This document shows, in pieces, positions 26,256 through 35,500 of a stretch of 64,000 bases of DNA. The translations under genes and the position numbers were made by a program. Under the pieces are notes generated by a model. That model did no database searches, was not told the origin of the DNA, and saw nothing but the letters and a program-made list of their open reading frames with translations. Source of the stretch: UBA7239 sp035430165 (GTDB lineage: Bacteria > Pseudomonadota > Gammaproteobacteria > Pseudomonadales > UBA7239). Position 1 is the first letter of the stretch. Each line of letters starts with the position of its first letter. Where the stretch lies: assembly GCA_035430165.1 (NCBI GenBank), contig DAOMGE010000008.1, positions 1-64,000 on the forward strand. Direction: 5' to 3'.

Positions 26256-26332
26256 TTGTACAAATCCTATATTTTGTATAACTTGAGCACAGGCTATTGC
26301 ATCTTCTTGTACAGGTCAACTAATTTGTACAA
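26256..26332. promoter_or_regulatory. two pairs of TTGTACA boxes, probable operator of the MerR/B12 regulator
   Basis: Four boxes: TTGTACAA (26256-26263), TTGTATA (26274-26280), TTGTACA (26307-26313), TTGTACAA (26325-26332). Within each pair the starts are 18 bp apart, and the pairs are 51 bp apart. The first pair abuts the DUF523 start and the second faces the divergent ATPase gene. The regularity and the adjacency to a CarH/LitR-type gene make this the likely binding site. Confidence 0.65.
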
Positions 26333-26422
26333 CTGCATATATTGATTTCGACCGGCGCCAGCAAGCAGTAAGACCGGCTAGAATCGGCGGGAGAAGTCCT
26401 GAAACGAGCGAGTGGTAGTAGC

Positions 26423-28153
26423 GTGGATAGTGCCTGTGTAAACAGAAATGAATTGAGAGACTTCCTGGCAGCAGGCAATACACCGGCGGTGCCAATCCGG
26501 GAATTGCTGGTGCAGGGTAAATACGCCACACCCGAGAGACTGGAAGACTTGCTGGACAGCAAGGGATCGCCGATCACCAGCTATTCTGCGCTGGGTGTGG
26601 CCTTGCAAAAGGAAGGGATTCTGGATGACGAGGATTTCTCGCGTCTCTACGCCAGAAGCGTCGGTTTACCCTATGTCAGGTTGATGGGATTCGATATCGA
26701 TGCAGAGGTGCTGGATATGGTGCCGGTGGATATTGCCCGCCAGCACACCCTGATGCCCTTGATGCTCTATAACAACAAGCTGGTTATCGCCATGCATGAT
26801 CCGCTGGATCATGAAGGCATCACGACACTGGGATTTCTCTCGGGAAAAATGCTGGAGGAAGTTGTTGCGTCCCGTGCCGATATCGAGCAGGCAATCACGC
26901 ATTTTTACGGCCCGGCAGATGAAGAAGATGCACTGAAGGATCTGTCGATTCTCGAGATACGACCTGAAGACCTCACCGAGGCTGAAGGTATCCGGCTGGC
27001 GGAAGAAAAGCCGACCGTGCGTATGGTTCATCACATTATTCTCGATGCAGTGAATAGTCGCGCATCCGATATCCATATCCGTCCCTGCGAAGATCGTGGC
27101 GACTTGTTATTCCGGATTGATGGCAACCTGATCAAGGTTCGCAGCTTCAGCAAGACACTTATGCCGGCTGTAGTGTCGCGTATCAAGATTCTCAGCGGTA
27201 TGAATATCGCAGAACACCGTTTCCCGCAGGACGGGCAGGCGCGCGTTGAACACCACCATCGTATTATCGACATGCGGATATCGGTCATCCCGTCTATTCA
27301 CGGCGAGAGTGTCGTTATCCGGATCCTTGATAAAAGCATGAGTTTGAGAAAGCTGTCTGAAGTCGGTTTTACTGAGCAGGATCAGCACATTTTTTCTACA
27401 TTACTGCGCAAAAGTAACGGGATGGTGCTGGTGACAGGGCCTACCGGTTGTGGCAAGTCGACAACACTTTACGCGGCGCTGCAGGATGTCATCACCACAG
27501 GCAATAACATTATTACCGTGGAAGATCCTGTCGAATACCATATCGATGGCTTGATGCAGATCCAGGTGAATCATGCCATCGGTTACAGTTTTGCACGTGC
27601 ACTGCGCCACATCCTGCGCCACGACCCGGATGTCATCATGGTGGGGGAAATCCGCGATCTGGAAACAGCACGGATGGCGGTGGAAAGTTCGCTCACCGGA
27701 CATATTGTGTTGTCGACCTTGCACACCAACAGTGCCGCCACGTCGGTAACTCGCCTGATCGAAATGGGCATAGAACCGTATCTGGTCAACACATCCTTGC
27801 TGGCTATCCTTGCCCAGCGACTGGTGAGAAAAAATTGCCAGTACTGCATCACAGAAGATGAAATTTCTGAGGATATTGTCGGAGCGCTGGGTATTTCGCC
27901 GCACGAGAAATTCTATCGTGGCAAGGGTTGCGAGCATTGCCACCGCACCGGCTATCACGGCCGTATGTCAGTGTATGAGCTGCTGGTGGTGACACCGGAA
28001 TTGCGCAGGATGATTGTGCCGGATGCCAACGCCATGGATCTGGAGCGTCAGGCCATACTCGACGGTATGGTGCCGCTTACACAGATGGCGCTGCAGGCTG
28101 CGCGTGATAAAAAGACATCCATCGAGGAAGTATTCCGGGTCAGGCTGACGTAA
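26423..28153 (+). CDS. GspE/PilB/MshE-type secretion or pilus assembly ATPase
   Basis: 576 residues with a GTG start (no in-frame ATG nearby; ribosome site weak). An N-terminal GspE-N-like domain (about 10-165) precedes the ATPase core: Walker A GPTGCGKST near 339-347, Asp box ITVEDPVEY, Walker B VIMVGEIRD and His box STLHTNSAA. A tetracysteine zinc knuckle (Cys472, Cys475, Cys503, Cys506) is typical of extension ATPases. It powers assembly of type II secretion pseudopili or type IV pili. No other pilus or secretion genes are adjacent, so the system it serves is unclear. Divergent from the MerR/B12 operon and possibly under the same operators. Confidence 0.87.
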   Translation: MDSACVNRNELRDFLAAGNTPAVPIRELLVQGKYATPERLEDLLDSKGSPITSYSALGVALQKEGILDDEDFSRLYARSVGLPYVRLMGFDIDAEVLDMVPVDIARQHTLMPLMLYNNKLVIAMHDPLDHEGITTLGFLSGKMLEEVVASRADIEQAITHFYGPADEEDALKDLSILEIRPEDLTEAEGIRLAEEKPTVRMVHHIILDAVNSRASDIHIRPCEDRGDLLFRIDGNLIKVRSFSKTLMPAVVSRIKILSGMNIAEHRFPQDGQARVEHHHRIIDMRISVIPSIHGESVVIRILDKSMSLRKLSEVGFTEQDQHIFSTLLRKSNGMVLVTGPTGCGKSTTLYAALQDVITTGNNIITVEDPVEYHIDGLMQIQVNHAIGYSFARALRHILRHDPDVIMVGEIRDLETARMAVESSLTGHIVLSTLHTNSAATSVTRLIEMGIEPYLVNTSLLAILAQRLVRKNCQYCITEDEISEDIVGALGISPHEKFYRGKGCEHCHRTGYHGRMSVYELLVVTPELRRMIVPDANAMDLERQAILDGMVPLTQMALQAARDKKTSIEEVFRVRLT

Positions 28154-28164
28154 GCCTGACCCGG
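28135..28164. terminator. perfect 12-bp hairpin across the ATPase stop codon
   Basis: CCGGGTCAGGCT (28135-28146) and AGCCTGACCCGG (28153-28164) form a perfect stem with a 6-base loop that contains the start of the stop codon. There is no T run. It sits between two convergent genes 16 bp apart and may stop or stabilise both transcripts. Confidence 0.55.
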
Positions 28165-28169
28165 GGTGT

Positions 28170-28988
28170 TCAATCTGAATCCGGCAGATTGCCTTCCGGC
28201 ATGGTCTCGCCTGGCAACAGCGGCCACAGCGTCTTGTGCTTCGGTTTGGCTTCAGCTTCCGGGCGTCCATTGGTGTAGTAGTACAGTGCAATGGAGCGCC
28301 GTGCGCGACCGGGTGGACAGGTCAACGGGTGAGGGTGTCCATGCCATGTATCGCTGCCAGTGCTGAAAATCACGCAGCGTTTGGCAACAGGCAATACACG
28401 TTTCTGGCAGGCTGTCAGATTCCGGTCCCACAGTTCCAGGTGGCCGCCATATTCCTCATGCCAGTCTTCATTGAGATACAACAGCAAGTTGATGCGACGG
28501 TCGAGATCGTAAAAACGGTGCTTGTTGAAATCGGCATGTATACGCAGCAAGCCGCCGGGCAGTGTCTGGTGGGTGCCGCCGCCCAACAGGCGCGGATCGG
28601 GTAGCAGGTTCTGTATACCGGTGAGGCGCTCAAGGAACATCATGAAAGGCTGTGATTGCAATTCCCACAACATATGGCGCACAAACGGGTGAAATGCCTG
28701 TTCGTTACGGATACCCAGCTTGTTGATCTGTGCGGGCAGGCGCTTGTTTTCGCGGTCCACATAGTCGGTATTGTCGCGTGCCTGCAGATCGGGGTCTGCA
28801 GGAGGGAAACCGGCTTGCAGCTGTTGCTCGATACTGTCGGTTACGAAGTCGTCAATGACGATGTGTGGAAAGGGCTGGGCAGCCCGGTAACCCGGTGCCT
28901 TGCGCACGGCAAATTCCATCAGGGCTTCGTGGTCGAAAACATACTCGCCAGCACGGCCCGAGAACGCCGGGTTGATATAGGGACACAT
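28170..28988 (-). CDS. 2-oxoglutarate/Fe(II)-dependent oxygenase
   Basis: 272 residues. The double-stranded beta-helix iron ligands are His151 and Asp153 (RIHADFN) and His216 (DTWHGHPH); the 2-oxoglutarate-binding Arg lies in RRSIALYYYT. The N-terminal FPHIVIDDFV is typical of prolyl-hydroxylase-like members. Substrate may be a protein, peptide or small molecule. Monocistronic, convergent with the ATPase gene. Confidence 0.82.
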   Translation of the reverse strand: MCPYINPAFSGRAGEYVFDHEALMEFAVRKAPGYRAAQPFPHIVIDDFVTDSIEQQLQAGFPPADPDLQARDNTDYVDRENKRLPAQINKLGIRNEQAFHPFVRHMLWELQSQPFMMFLERLTGIQNLLPDPRLLGGGTHQTLPGGLLRIHADFNKHRFYDLDRRINLLLYLNEDWHEEYGGHLELWDRNLTACQKRVLPVAKRCVIFSTGSDTWHGHPHPLTCPPGRARRSIALYYYTNGRPEAEAKPKHKTLWPLLPGETMPEGNLPDSD

Positions 28989-29244
28989 GGTTATGTTCTC
29001 TGCCTTTTTTATATGCCCAGCATCCTAGCACCGGCTGTTCGGGCATCACAAGCCGACTTTGTGCCGGCTTATGACCAAGGTCAAGTCCCCGCGATCTTCG
29101 TTGGCGATGCAGATTCAGGGCAATAGCGACTTTTGTTGCCTCGCCTTTTCAGATGTCAGTCGGTATGATGTGCGGCCTTGCGCAGCGCGCAGATTCCTGT
29201 GTTTTGATGAATTGTATTGCTAATGAAAAAGAGGTTTATGGATC

Positions 29245-30567
29245 ATGCAAGTCTCGGTTGAAACAGTCTCCACTCTGGAACGTCGTATGACAGTTGGCTT
29301 ACCCGCCGAGAAAATCGATGCGGAAGTCGACAAGCGACTGGAGCGTGCGGCGCGCGAAGCGCGTCTGGATGGTTTTCGCCGTGGCAAAGTGCCCTTGAAA
29401 GTGGTACGCCAGCGCTTTGGCCAGGGCGTACGTCAGGAAGTGCTCGGTGAACTGATCAACTCGGCCTATTTTGAAGCAATCCAGCAGGAGAAACTCCAGC
29501 CTGCCGGTATGCCGTCTATCGAGGCCAAAGGCGGTGACAGTTCGGGTCGTGACTTCGAATTCATTGCTACGTTCGAGATTTTCCCTGAGCTGGCCCTGGG
29601 CGACTTCAGCAAGGTATCTGTACAACGTTTACACGGCGAAGTCACAGACGCTGATATCGACGAAATGCTGGAGACGCTGCGCCAGCAGCAGGCGACTTTC
29701 CAGCCGGTTGAGCGCGCTGCCCAGTCAGGCGACCAGGTTGTTATCGACTACGAAGGCTTCAAGGGCGGTGAGGCATTTGCTGGCGGCAAGGCGGATAACA
29801 GCACACTGGTGCTGGGTTCTGGCCAGATGATTCCCGGTTTTGAAGATGGCATTGTCGGCATGAAAGCCGGTGAATCCAGAACTCTGGCGCTGGCCTTCCC
29901 CGATGAGTATCACAGCGAAGACCTGAAAGGTCAGGCGGTCGAATTCAACATCACTGTCCATCAGGTTGCTGAAAAGCAGTTGCCTGCGCTCGATGAGGCC
30001 TTTTTCCAGCGCTTCGGTGTAGAGTCTGGTAGCCTCGACGAATTCCGCAACGAAGTCCGCAAGAATATGACCCGTGAACTGAAAAGTTCGGCCATGAACA
30101 AGCTCAAGGCAGCGGTCATCGAAGAACTTCTTAAAATACATGAAGTTTCAGTTCCTAATGCATTGATTAAAAACGAAATTAATGCAATGAGAAACCAGAT
30201 GATCCAGCAGTTTGGTGAAATGGCCAAACAAATTGATGCCGCTTCGATCTTCCCGGACGAAATGTTTACCGAGCAGGCAAGGAAGCGCGTTACCACCGGC
30301 CTGATCTTCGCCGAAGTGATCCGCCAGCGTGCTATCAAGATTGATCCGGAGCGCGTGAAGGCCAAGCTCGATGAGCTCGCCTCGGTCTATAACAATCCCG
30401 AGGAAGTGCTCAGGCATTACCTGTCGAACAAGCAACTATTGTCTGGCATCGAAAATACCGTGCTGGAGGAGCAGGTGATTGATTTCATCCTTGATGCTGC
30501 CAGTGTCGAGAACAAGCAAGCCAGCTATCAGGACATTATCCGTCGCGAAAATCCTGCAGAAGAGTAA
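29245..30567 (+). CDS. tig: trigger factor (ribosome-associated chaperone and prolyl isomerase)
   Basis: 440 residues. The N-terminal ribosome-binding domain holds the GFRRGKVP signature near residue 45. The FKBP-type isomerase domain (about 155-240) includes GDQVVIDYEGF and ALAFPDEYHSEDLKGQAVEF. The C-terminal helical chaperone arms follow. It meets nascent chains at the exit tunnel. The gene leads the conserved block tig-clpP-clpX-lon-hupB-ppiD, as in E. coli. A TATGAT at 29164-29169 could be a -10 but lacks a good -35. Confidence 0.96.
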   Translation: MQVSVETVSTLERRMTVGLPAEKIDAEVDKRLERAAREARLDGFRRGKVPLKVVRQRFGQGVRQEVLGELINSAYFEAIQQEKLQPAGMPSIEAKGGDSSGRDFEFIATFEIFPELALGDFSKVSVQRLHGEVTDADIDEMLETLRQQQATFQPVERAAQSGDQVVIDYEGFKGGEAFAGGKADNSTLVLGSGQMIPGFEDGIVGMKAGESRTLALAFPDEYHSEDLKGQAVEFNITVHQVAEKQLPALDEAFFQRFGVESGSLDEFRNEVRKNMTRELKSSAMNKLKAAVIEELLKIHEVSVPNALIKNEINAMRNQMIQQFGEMAKQIDAASIFPDEMFTEQARKRVTTGLIFAEVIRQRAIKIDPERVKAKLDELASVYNNPEEVLRHYLSNKQLLSGIENTVLEEQVIDFILDAASVENKQASYQDIIRRENPAEE

Positions 30568-30641
30568 TCCAGCGGAAAACCACGAATAACCGTGCTGTTA
30601 CTATGCAAGTACAGTGCATTTATTCAACGAGGACGAGCAGC

Positions 30642-31283
30642 ATGATTGACAGCATTCTCAGGCAGGCACCCCAGAATCTCGGGTTGGTGCCTATGGTTAT
30701 CGAGCAGACGGCACGCGGTGAGCGCTCTTTCGATATTTACTCACGCTTACTGAAAGAGCGTGTCATCTTTCTGGTTGGCCCTGTCGAAGATTACATGGCC
30801 AATCTGGTGGTTGCGCAGCTGTTGTTTCTGGAAGCTGAAAATCCTGACAAGGATATTCACCTGTATATCAATTCACCGGGCGGTTCTGTAACGGCAGGCA
30901 TGTCGATTTACGACACCATGCAGTTTATCAAGCCGGATGTCAGCACCATGTGTATCGGCCAGGCATGCAGCATGGGCGCGTTCCTGCTGGCAGGCGGAAC
31001 GAAGGGCAAGCGGTTCTGCCTGCCGAATTCCCGCACGATGATTCACCAGCCCAGTGGCGGAGCCCAGGGACAGGCGACCGATATCCTGATTCACGCTGAG
31101 GAGATCATCAAGATCAGGCATCGTCTCAATGAATTGATGGCATTCCACACCGGCCAGACACTGGAAACTATCGGCAAGGAAACCGAGCGTGACAATTTCA
31201 TGAGTGCACAGGAATCGAAGGCCTTTGGCCTGATTGATGAAGTGATTGATCGTCGTGCTGTTACTGACACGGCAAACAAGTAA
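30642..31283 (+). CDS. clpP: ATP-dependent Clp protease proteolytic subunit
   Basis: 213 residues from the ATG of MIDSILRQAPQ; GAGGA upstream favours it over the ATG 39 bp earlier. Catalytic triad Ser110 (GQACSMGA), His135 (TMIHQPSG) and Asp184 (ERDNFMS) have exactly the E. coli spacing (25 and 49). A short N-terminal propeptide is expected to be self-cleaved. It forms a tetradecameric chamber and works with ClpX and ClpA. It lies 74 bp after tig. Confidence 0.96.
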   Translation: MIDSILRQAPQNLGLVPMVIEQTARGERSFDIYSRLLKERVIFLVGPVEDYMANLVVAQLLFLEAENPDKDIHLYINSPGGSVTAGMSIYDTMQFIKPDVSTMCIGQACSMGAFLLAGGTKGKRFCLPNSRTMIHQPSGGAQGQATDILIHAEEIIKIRHRLNELMAFHTGQTLETIGKETERDNFMSAQESKAFGLIDEVIDRRAVTDTANK

Positions 31284-31304
31284 CCGGATCCGCTGTAATA
31301 CGGG

Positions 31305-31333
31305 CTTGAAATATCAGATAAATGGCGGCATCT
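31305..31333 (+). promoter_or_regulatory. candidate sigma-32 (heat-shock) promoter of clpX
   Basis: CTTGAAA (31305-31311) is a perfect sigma-32 -35. After 14 bp, CGGCATCT (31326-31333) matches the -10 consensus CCCCATnT at all but two fixed positions. It lies in the clpP-clpX gap. An 8-bp inverted repeat (TGAACTTC / GAAGTTCA, 31334-31358) follows directly and would be at the start of the leader RNA. Confidence 0.5.
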
Positions 31334-31396
31334 TGAACTTCGGGACAAAAGAAGTTCATGAAGCGGTTACCGAAACAGGGCAGGTGGAGAAGCATT

Positions 31397-32683
31397 ATGG
31401 CTAAACACGGCGACGACAGTAAATTGCTGTACTGCTCGTTTTGCGGCAAGAGCCAACACGAGGTCAAGAAACTGATCGCAGGCCCTTCGGTCTTTATTTG
31501 CGATGAGTGTGTTGACCTGTGTAACGACATCATCCGTGAAGAAATCCAGGAAAATGCTTCTGAGGCAGGCCGTGAAAAACTTCCCAGCCCGAAAGAAATC
31601 AATGAAATCCTTGACCAGTATGTGATTGGCCAGCAGAAGGCGAAAAAGATCCTGGCTGTTGCTGTGTACAACCATTACAAACGCTTGCGATCAACCAGCA
31701 GCGGCAAAAAACAGGATAGTGATGTCGAGCTGGGTAAAAGTAACATCCTGATGGTAGGTCCTACAGGCAGCGGCAAGACCCTGCTGGCTGAAACGCTGGC
31801 ACGTTTGCTGGATGTGCCCTTCACCATTGCTGATGCAACGACGCTCACCGAGGCCGGTTATGTAGGTGAGGATGTAGAGAACATCATCCAGAAACTGTTG
31901 CAGAAGTGCGATTACGATGTCGAGAAAGCGCAGGTCGGCATTGTCTATATTGATGAAATCGACAAGATTTCCCGTAAGTCTGACAATCCGTCCATCACAC
32001 GTGATGTATCGGGTGAGGGTGTGCAGCAAGCCCTGCTTAAACTCATCGAAGGTACCGTGGCCTCAGTGCCGCCGCAAGGTGGACGCAAACACCCGCAACA
32101 GGAATTCCTGCAGGTTGATACACGCAATATCCTGTTTATCTGTGGCGGGGCTTTTGCGGGACTGGACAAGGTGATTCGTGACCGTTCAGAGAAGGGCGGC
32201 ATCGGTTTCAGTGCTGAAGTGAAAAGCAAGGACAATGGCAAGAATATCGGCCAGGCATTGAAGGAACTCGAGCCTGAAGATCTGGTACGTTATGGCCTGA
32301 TACCTGAATTCGTCGGTCGACTGCCCATCATTGCCACGCTGGAGGAGCTGGACGAAGAAGCCCTGATTTCTATCCTGACCGAGCCTCGCAACGCACTGAC
32401 CAAGCAATACAGCAAGCTGTTTGAAATGGAAAATGTGGAGATCGATTTCCGTGAAGACGCCTTGCGCGCTGTTGCCAAAAAGGCGATGGAACGGAAAACC
32501 GGCGCGCGCGGTTTACGCTCGATTCTGGAAAACGTGCTGCTCGATACCATGTACCGCGTGCCTTCAGAACCCAATGTTCGCAAGGTGGTTATTGATGAGG
32601 CGGTAATCAAGGGGGATTCCGAACCCTTGCTGGTTTATCAAACGGTAGAACAGCCAACCCTGAAGGCGGCGTCAGACGAGTAA
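31397..32683 (+). CDS. clpX: ATP-dependent Clp protease ATP-binding subunit ClpX
   Basis: 428 residues from the ATG with GGAG 9 bp upstream. The N-terminal zinc domain has CSFCGKS and CDECVDLC. The AAA+ core has Walker A GPTGSGKTLLAE, Walker B VYIDEIDK, and the pore loops GYVGED (GYVG) and RKH. The IGF-type loop for docking on ClpP is seen as IGFSAEVK. It unfolds tagged substrates, including SsrA-tagged proteins, and feeds ClpP. Confidence 0.96.
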   Translation: MAKHGDDSKLLYCSFCGKSQHEVKKLIAGPSVFICDECVDLCNDIIREEIQENASEAGREKLPSPKEINEILDQYVIGQQKAKKILAVAVYNHYKRLRSTSSGKKQDSDVELGKSNILMVGPTGSGKTLLAETLARLLDVPFTIADATTLTEAGYVGEDVENIIQKLLQKCDYDVEKAQVGIVYIDEIDKISRKSDNPSITRDVSGEGVQQALLKLIEGTVASVPPQGGRKHPQQEFLQVDTRNILFICGGAFAGLDKVIRDRSEKGGIGFSAEVKSKDNGKNIGQALKELEPEDLVRYGLIPEFVGRLPIIATLEELDEEALISILTEPRNALTKQYSKLFEMENVEIDFREDALRAVAKKAMERKTGARGLRSILENVLLDTMYRVPSEPNVRKVVIDEAVIKGDSEPLLVYQTVEQPTLKAASDE

Positions 32684-32690
32684 TACGGAC

Positions 32691-32716
32691 AAGGCGATCT
32701 TCGGGTCGCCTTTTTT
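32691..32716 (+). terminator. rho-independent terminator of clpX
   Basis: Stem AAGGCGA / TCGCCTT with an 8-base loop containing TTCGGG, followed by T6. It separates clpPX from lon. Confidence 0.85.
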
Positions 32717-32741
32717 ATTGCCGGTTTACTTCCATACAAGG

Positions 32742-32769
32742 CTTGATATTTTCTCGCTCGCCCTGACAT
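32742..32769 (+). promoter_or_regulatory. possible sigma-32 promoter of lon
   Basis: CTTGATA (one mismatch to CTTGAAA), 13 bp, then CCTGACAT (partial match to CCCCATnT). It lies after the clpX terminator and before lon, where a heat-shock promoter is expected. The -10 match is poor. Confidence 0.33.
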
Positions 32770-32887
32770 TGTTACTCAGGTGCCAGTTGTAGCGAAAGCT
32801 GCAGCGAGAGTTCCGGCGATAAATGTTTTGTAACGGGCGCTGGGTTTGTATTACTGTTGAAGCAGATTCTTTTGGTGGAGTGCGTGC

Positions 32888-35293
32888 ATGGGCCAGGCCT
32901 TTGAACTGCCGTTGTTACCCCTACGGGATGTCGTGGTATATCCTCACATGGTTATACCGCTCTTTGTGGGAAGGGAAAAATCCATACGTGCGCTGGAACT
33001 GGCGATGGCATCTGACAAACAGATCTTGCTGGTCGCTCAACGCAATCCATCCGATGATGAGCCGACTACGGCAGATCTTTATTCCATTGGCACGATTGCC
33101 ACGGTGTTGCAATTACTCAAACTGCCAGATGGTACGGTCAAGGTGCTGGTAGAGGGTGGTGCCCGGGCGCAGATGCAGGCACTGGTTGATGAAGGTGATC
33201 ATTTCCGCACAAGGGTAGAAGCGATTACCGAAACGGCGCTCACAGTGCTGGAGGCCGATGCCCTTGTCCGCACATTGATGAAGCAGTTTGAGCAGTACGT
33301 CAGCTTCAGCAAGAAAATCCCGACGGAAGTCATGAGTTCACTGGCTGCCATTGATGATCCCGGGCGCCTGACTGATTCCATCGCCACCCACATGCCACTT
33401 GATCTCGCACAGAAGCAGACAATGCTGGAAATGGCCGATGTGCATGCGCGACTTGAGCACTTGCTTGGTGTAATGGAAACCGAAGTGGATCTGTTCCAGG
33501 TTGAGAAACGCATACGGGGCCGCGTCAAAAAGCAGATGGAGCGCAGCCAGCGCGAGTATTACCTGAATGAACAGATGAAAGCGATCCAGAAAGAGCTGGG
33601 CAATACGGATGCGGCAAACGAATCGGATGAGACCGATAAAAAAATTACCGAAGCCGGCATGCCGAAGGAGGTCGAGGCGAAAGTTCGTCACGAAGCCGGC
33701 AAACTGAAAATGATGTCACCGATGTCAGCCGAAGCCTCAGTCGTCCGGGGTTTTATCGACTGGATGACGTCCATGCCGTGGAAAAAACAGACCCGCTTGC
33801 GTCATGATCTTAAACGCGCAGAGGAAATCCTCAATCGTGACCATTACGGCCTTGAGGAAGTCAAAGAACGCATCCTCGAATATCTCGCCGTGCAACAGCG
33901 CGTCAAGAAATTACGCGGTCCGGTGTTGTGTCTTGTCGGGCCGCCGGGTGTAGGTAAAACTTCGCTGGGAGAATCTATCGCCAAGGCAACCAACCGCAAG
34001 TTTGTGCGAATGGCGCTGGGTGGTGTGCGCGATGAAGCAGAAATTCGCGGCCATCGCCGTACCTACATCGGCTCGATGCCAGGCAAACTTCTCCAAAAGC
34101 TGGCAAAGGTGGGGGTAAATAATCCGTTGTTCCTCCTTGATGAAATCGACAAGATGGGAATGGATCATCGCGGTGATCCTGCTTCAGCTTTGTTGGAAGT
34201 ACTTGATCCAGAACAGAATCACAGTTTTAACGATCACTATCTGGAAGTGGATTACGACTTGTCGAATGTGATGTTTATCTGCACATCCAACTCGATGAAT
34301 ATTCCGGGCCCATTACTGGATCGCATGGAGATCATCCGCATCCCCGGTTACACCGAAGACGAGAAGCTCAATATTGCCCAGCGTTACCTGATCCCGAAGC
34401 AATTCAGGCAGAACGGTCTGCGCGAGAGCGAATGCAATATCACGGAAGCATCCATTCGCGATGTGGTTCGCTACTACACCCGTGAAGCCGGTGTGCGCAA
34501 TCTTGAACGTGAACTGGCAAAAATCTGTCGCAAGGTTGTGAAAATCAATACAGGGAAAAAAAATAATCCTGCGTTATTCGTCACACCGGATAACCTTGAG
34601 GAGTTGATCGGCGTACGCAAATTCAATTACGGCCGCGCCGAGGAAGAAAACAAGGTGGGGCAAGTCACAGGACTGGCATGGACCCAGGTGGGCGGGGAAC
34701 TACTGACCATCGAAGCAGCAGCAGTGAAGGGCAAGGGTGCAATCGTCAAGACCGGGTCACTGGGCGATATCATGCAGGAATCGATACAGGCTGCACTTAC
34801 CGTCGTGCGCAGCCGTTCCCAGGTGTTGGGTATCCCGGCCAATTTCCACGAAAAGTATGATCTGCACATCCACGTCCCCGAGGGTGCCACACCGAAAGAC
34901 GGTCCAAGTGCGGGTATCGCCATGTGCACGGCGTTGGTGTCGGTTCTCACCAATATTCCTGTCAGGGCTGATGTTGCCATGACGGGTGAAATCACCTTGC
35001 GTGGTCAGGTATTGCCCATTGGTGGCCTGAAAGAAAAATTGCTGGCTGCCCACCGTGGCGGTATACGCACCGTCATTATTCCGCAGGAGAATGAGCGGGA
35101 CCTTCGTGATATTCCTGACAACATCAAAAATGAACTGCTGATCAAGCCAGTGAAATGGATTGATGATGTCCTCGAATTTGCCTTGCAGGAAGTGCCACAA
35201 CCTTTATCTGATGAGCAATACCTCGGTGATGCACTTGAAAAAAACAAGAAAACAGGGGCGGAAGACGAAGGTGCGCGTATCAGCACGCACTGA
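32888..35293 (+). CDS. lon: ATP-dependent Lon protease
   Basis: 801 residues. The N-terminal substrate-binding domain starts LPLLPLRDVVVYPHMVIPLFVGR. The AAA+ domain has Walker A GPPGVGKTSLGES and Walker B LFLLDEIDKM. The protease domain carries the Ser674-Lys717 dyad (KDGPSAG and GLKEKLLAAHRGG), with the same spacing (43) as E. coli Ser679-Lys722. It degrades misfolded and regulatory proteins. Its position between clpX and hupB is conserved in gammaproteobacteria. Confidence 0.97.
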   Translation: MGQAFELPLLPLRDVVVYPHMVIPLFVGREKSIRALELAMASDKQILLVAQRNPSDDEPTTADLYSIGTIATVLQLLKLPDGTVKVLVEGGARAQMQALVDEGDHFRTRVEAITETALTVLEADALVRTLMKQFEQYVSFSKKIPTEVMSSLAAIDDPGRLTDSIATHMPLDLAQKQTMLEMADVHARLEHLLGVMETEVDLFQVEKRIRGRVKKQMERSQREYYLNEQMKAIQKELGNTDAANESDETDKKITEAGMPKEVEAKVRHEAGKLKMMSPMSAEASVVRGFIDWMTSMPWKKQTRLRHDLKRAEEILNRDHYGLEEVKERILEYLAVQQRVKKLRGPVLCLVGPPGVGKTSLGESIAKATNRKFVRMALGGVRDEAEIRGHRRTYIGSMPGKLLQKLAKVGVNNPLFLLDEIDKMGMDHRGDPASALLEVLDPEQNHSFNDHYLEVDYDLSNVMFICTSNSMNIPGPLLDRMEIIRIPGYTEDEKLNIAQRYLIPKQFRQNGLRESECNITEASIRDVVRYYTREAGVRNLERELAKICRKVVKINTGKKNNPALFVTPDNLEELIGVRKFNYGRAEEENKVGQVTGLAWTQVGGELLTIEAAAVKGKGAIVKTGSLGDIMQESIQAALTVVRSRSQVLGIPANFHEKYDLHIHVPEGATPKDGPSAGIAMCTALVSVLTNIPVRADVAMTGEITLRGQVLPIGGLKEKLLAAHRGGIRTVIIPQENERDLRDIPDNIKNELLIKPVKWIDDVLEFALQEVPQPLSDEQYLGDALEKNKKTGAEDEGARISTH

Positions 35294-35338
35294 ACTTATG
35301 AAAAAGCGGGGAATATGTCGCAAAGACGTATTTCTCGC

Positions 35339-35367
35339 TTGACCCCCTCGGGATGCAAGGGTATAAA
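35339..35367 (+). promoter_or_regulatory. sigma-70 promoter of hupB
   Basis: TTGACC (35339-35344), a 17-bp spacer and TATAAA (35362-35367) make a strong sigma-70 promoter. Transcription would start near 35374, giving a leader of about 125 bases before the GTG of hupB. Confidence 0.7.
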
Positions 35368-35500
35368 TCGCACCCTCGCGCGAATGTAGCAGGCCAGACT
35401 CCCACAGGGTTTTACGCGCGAATACACAGTCGGGTGCCATAATTGATGCAGGCCCACCGAATACCGCCACACAAATGGAACAACATCCAAGGGGTTCTCC

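Noticed and set aside
29164..29169. TATGAT as the tig promoter
   Set aside because: No -35 at an acceptable distance, so it is not listed as a feature.
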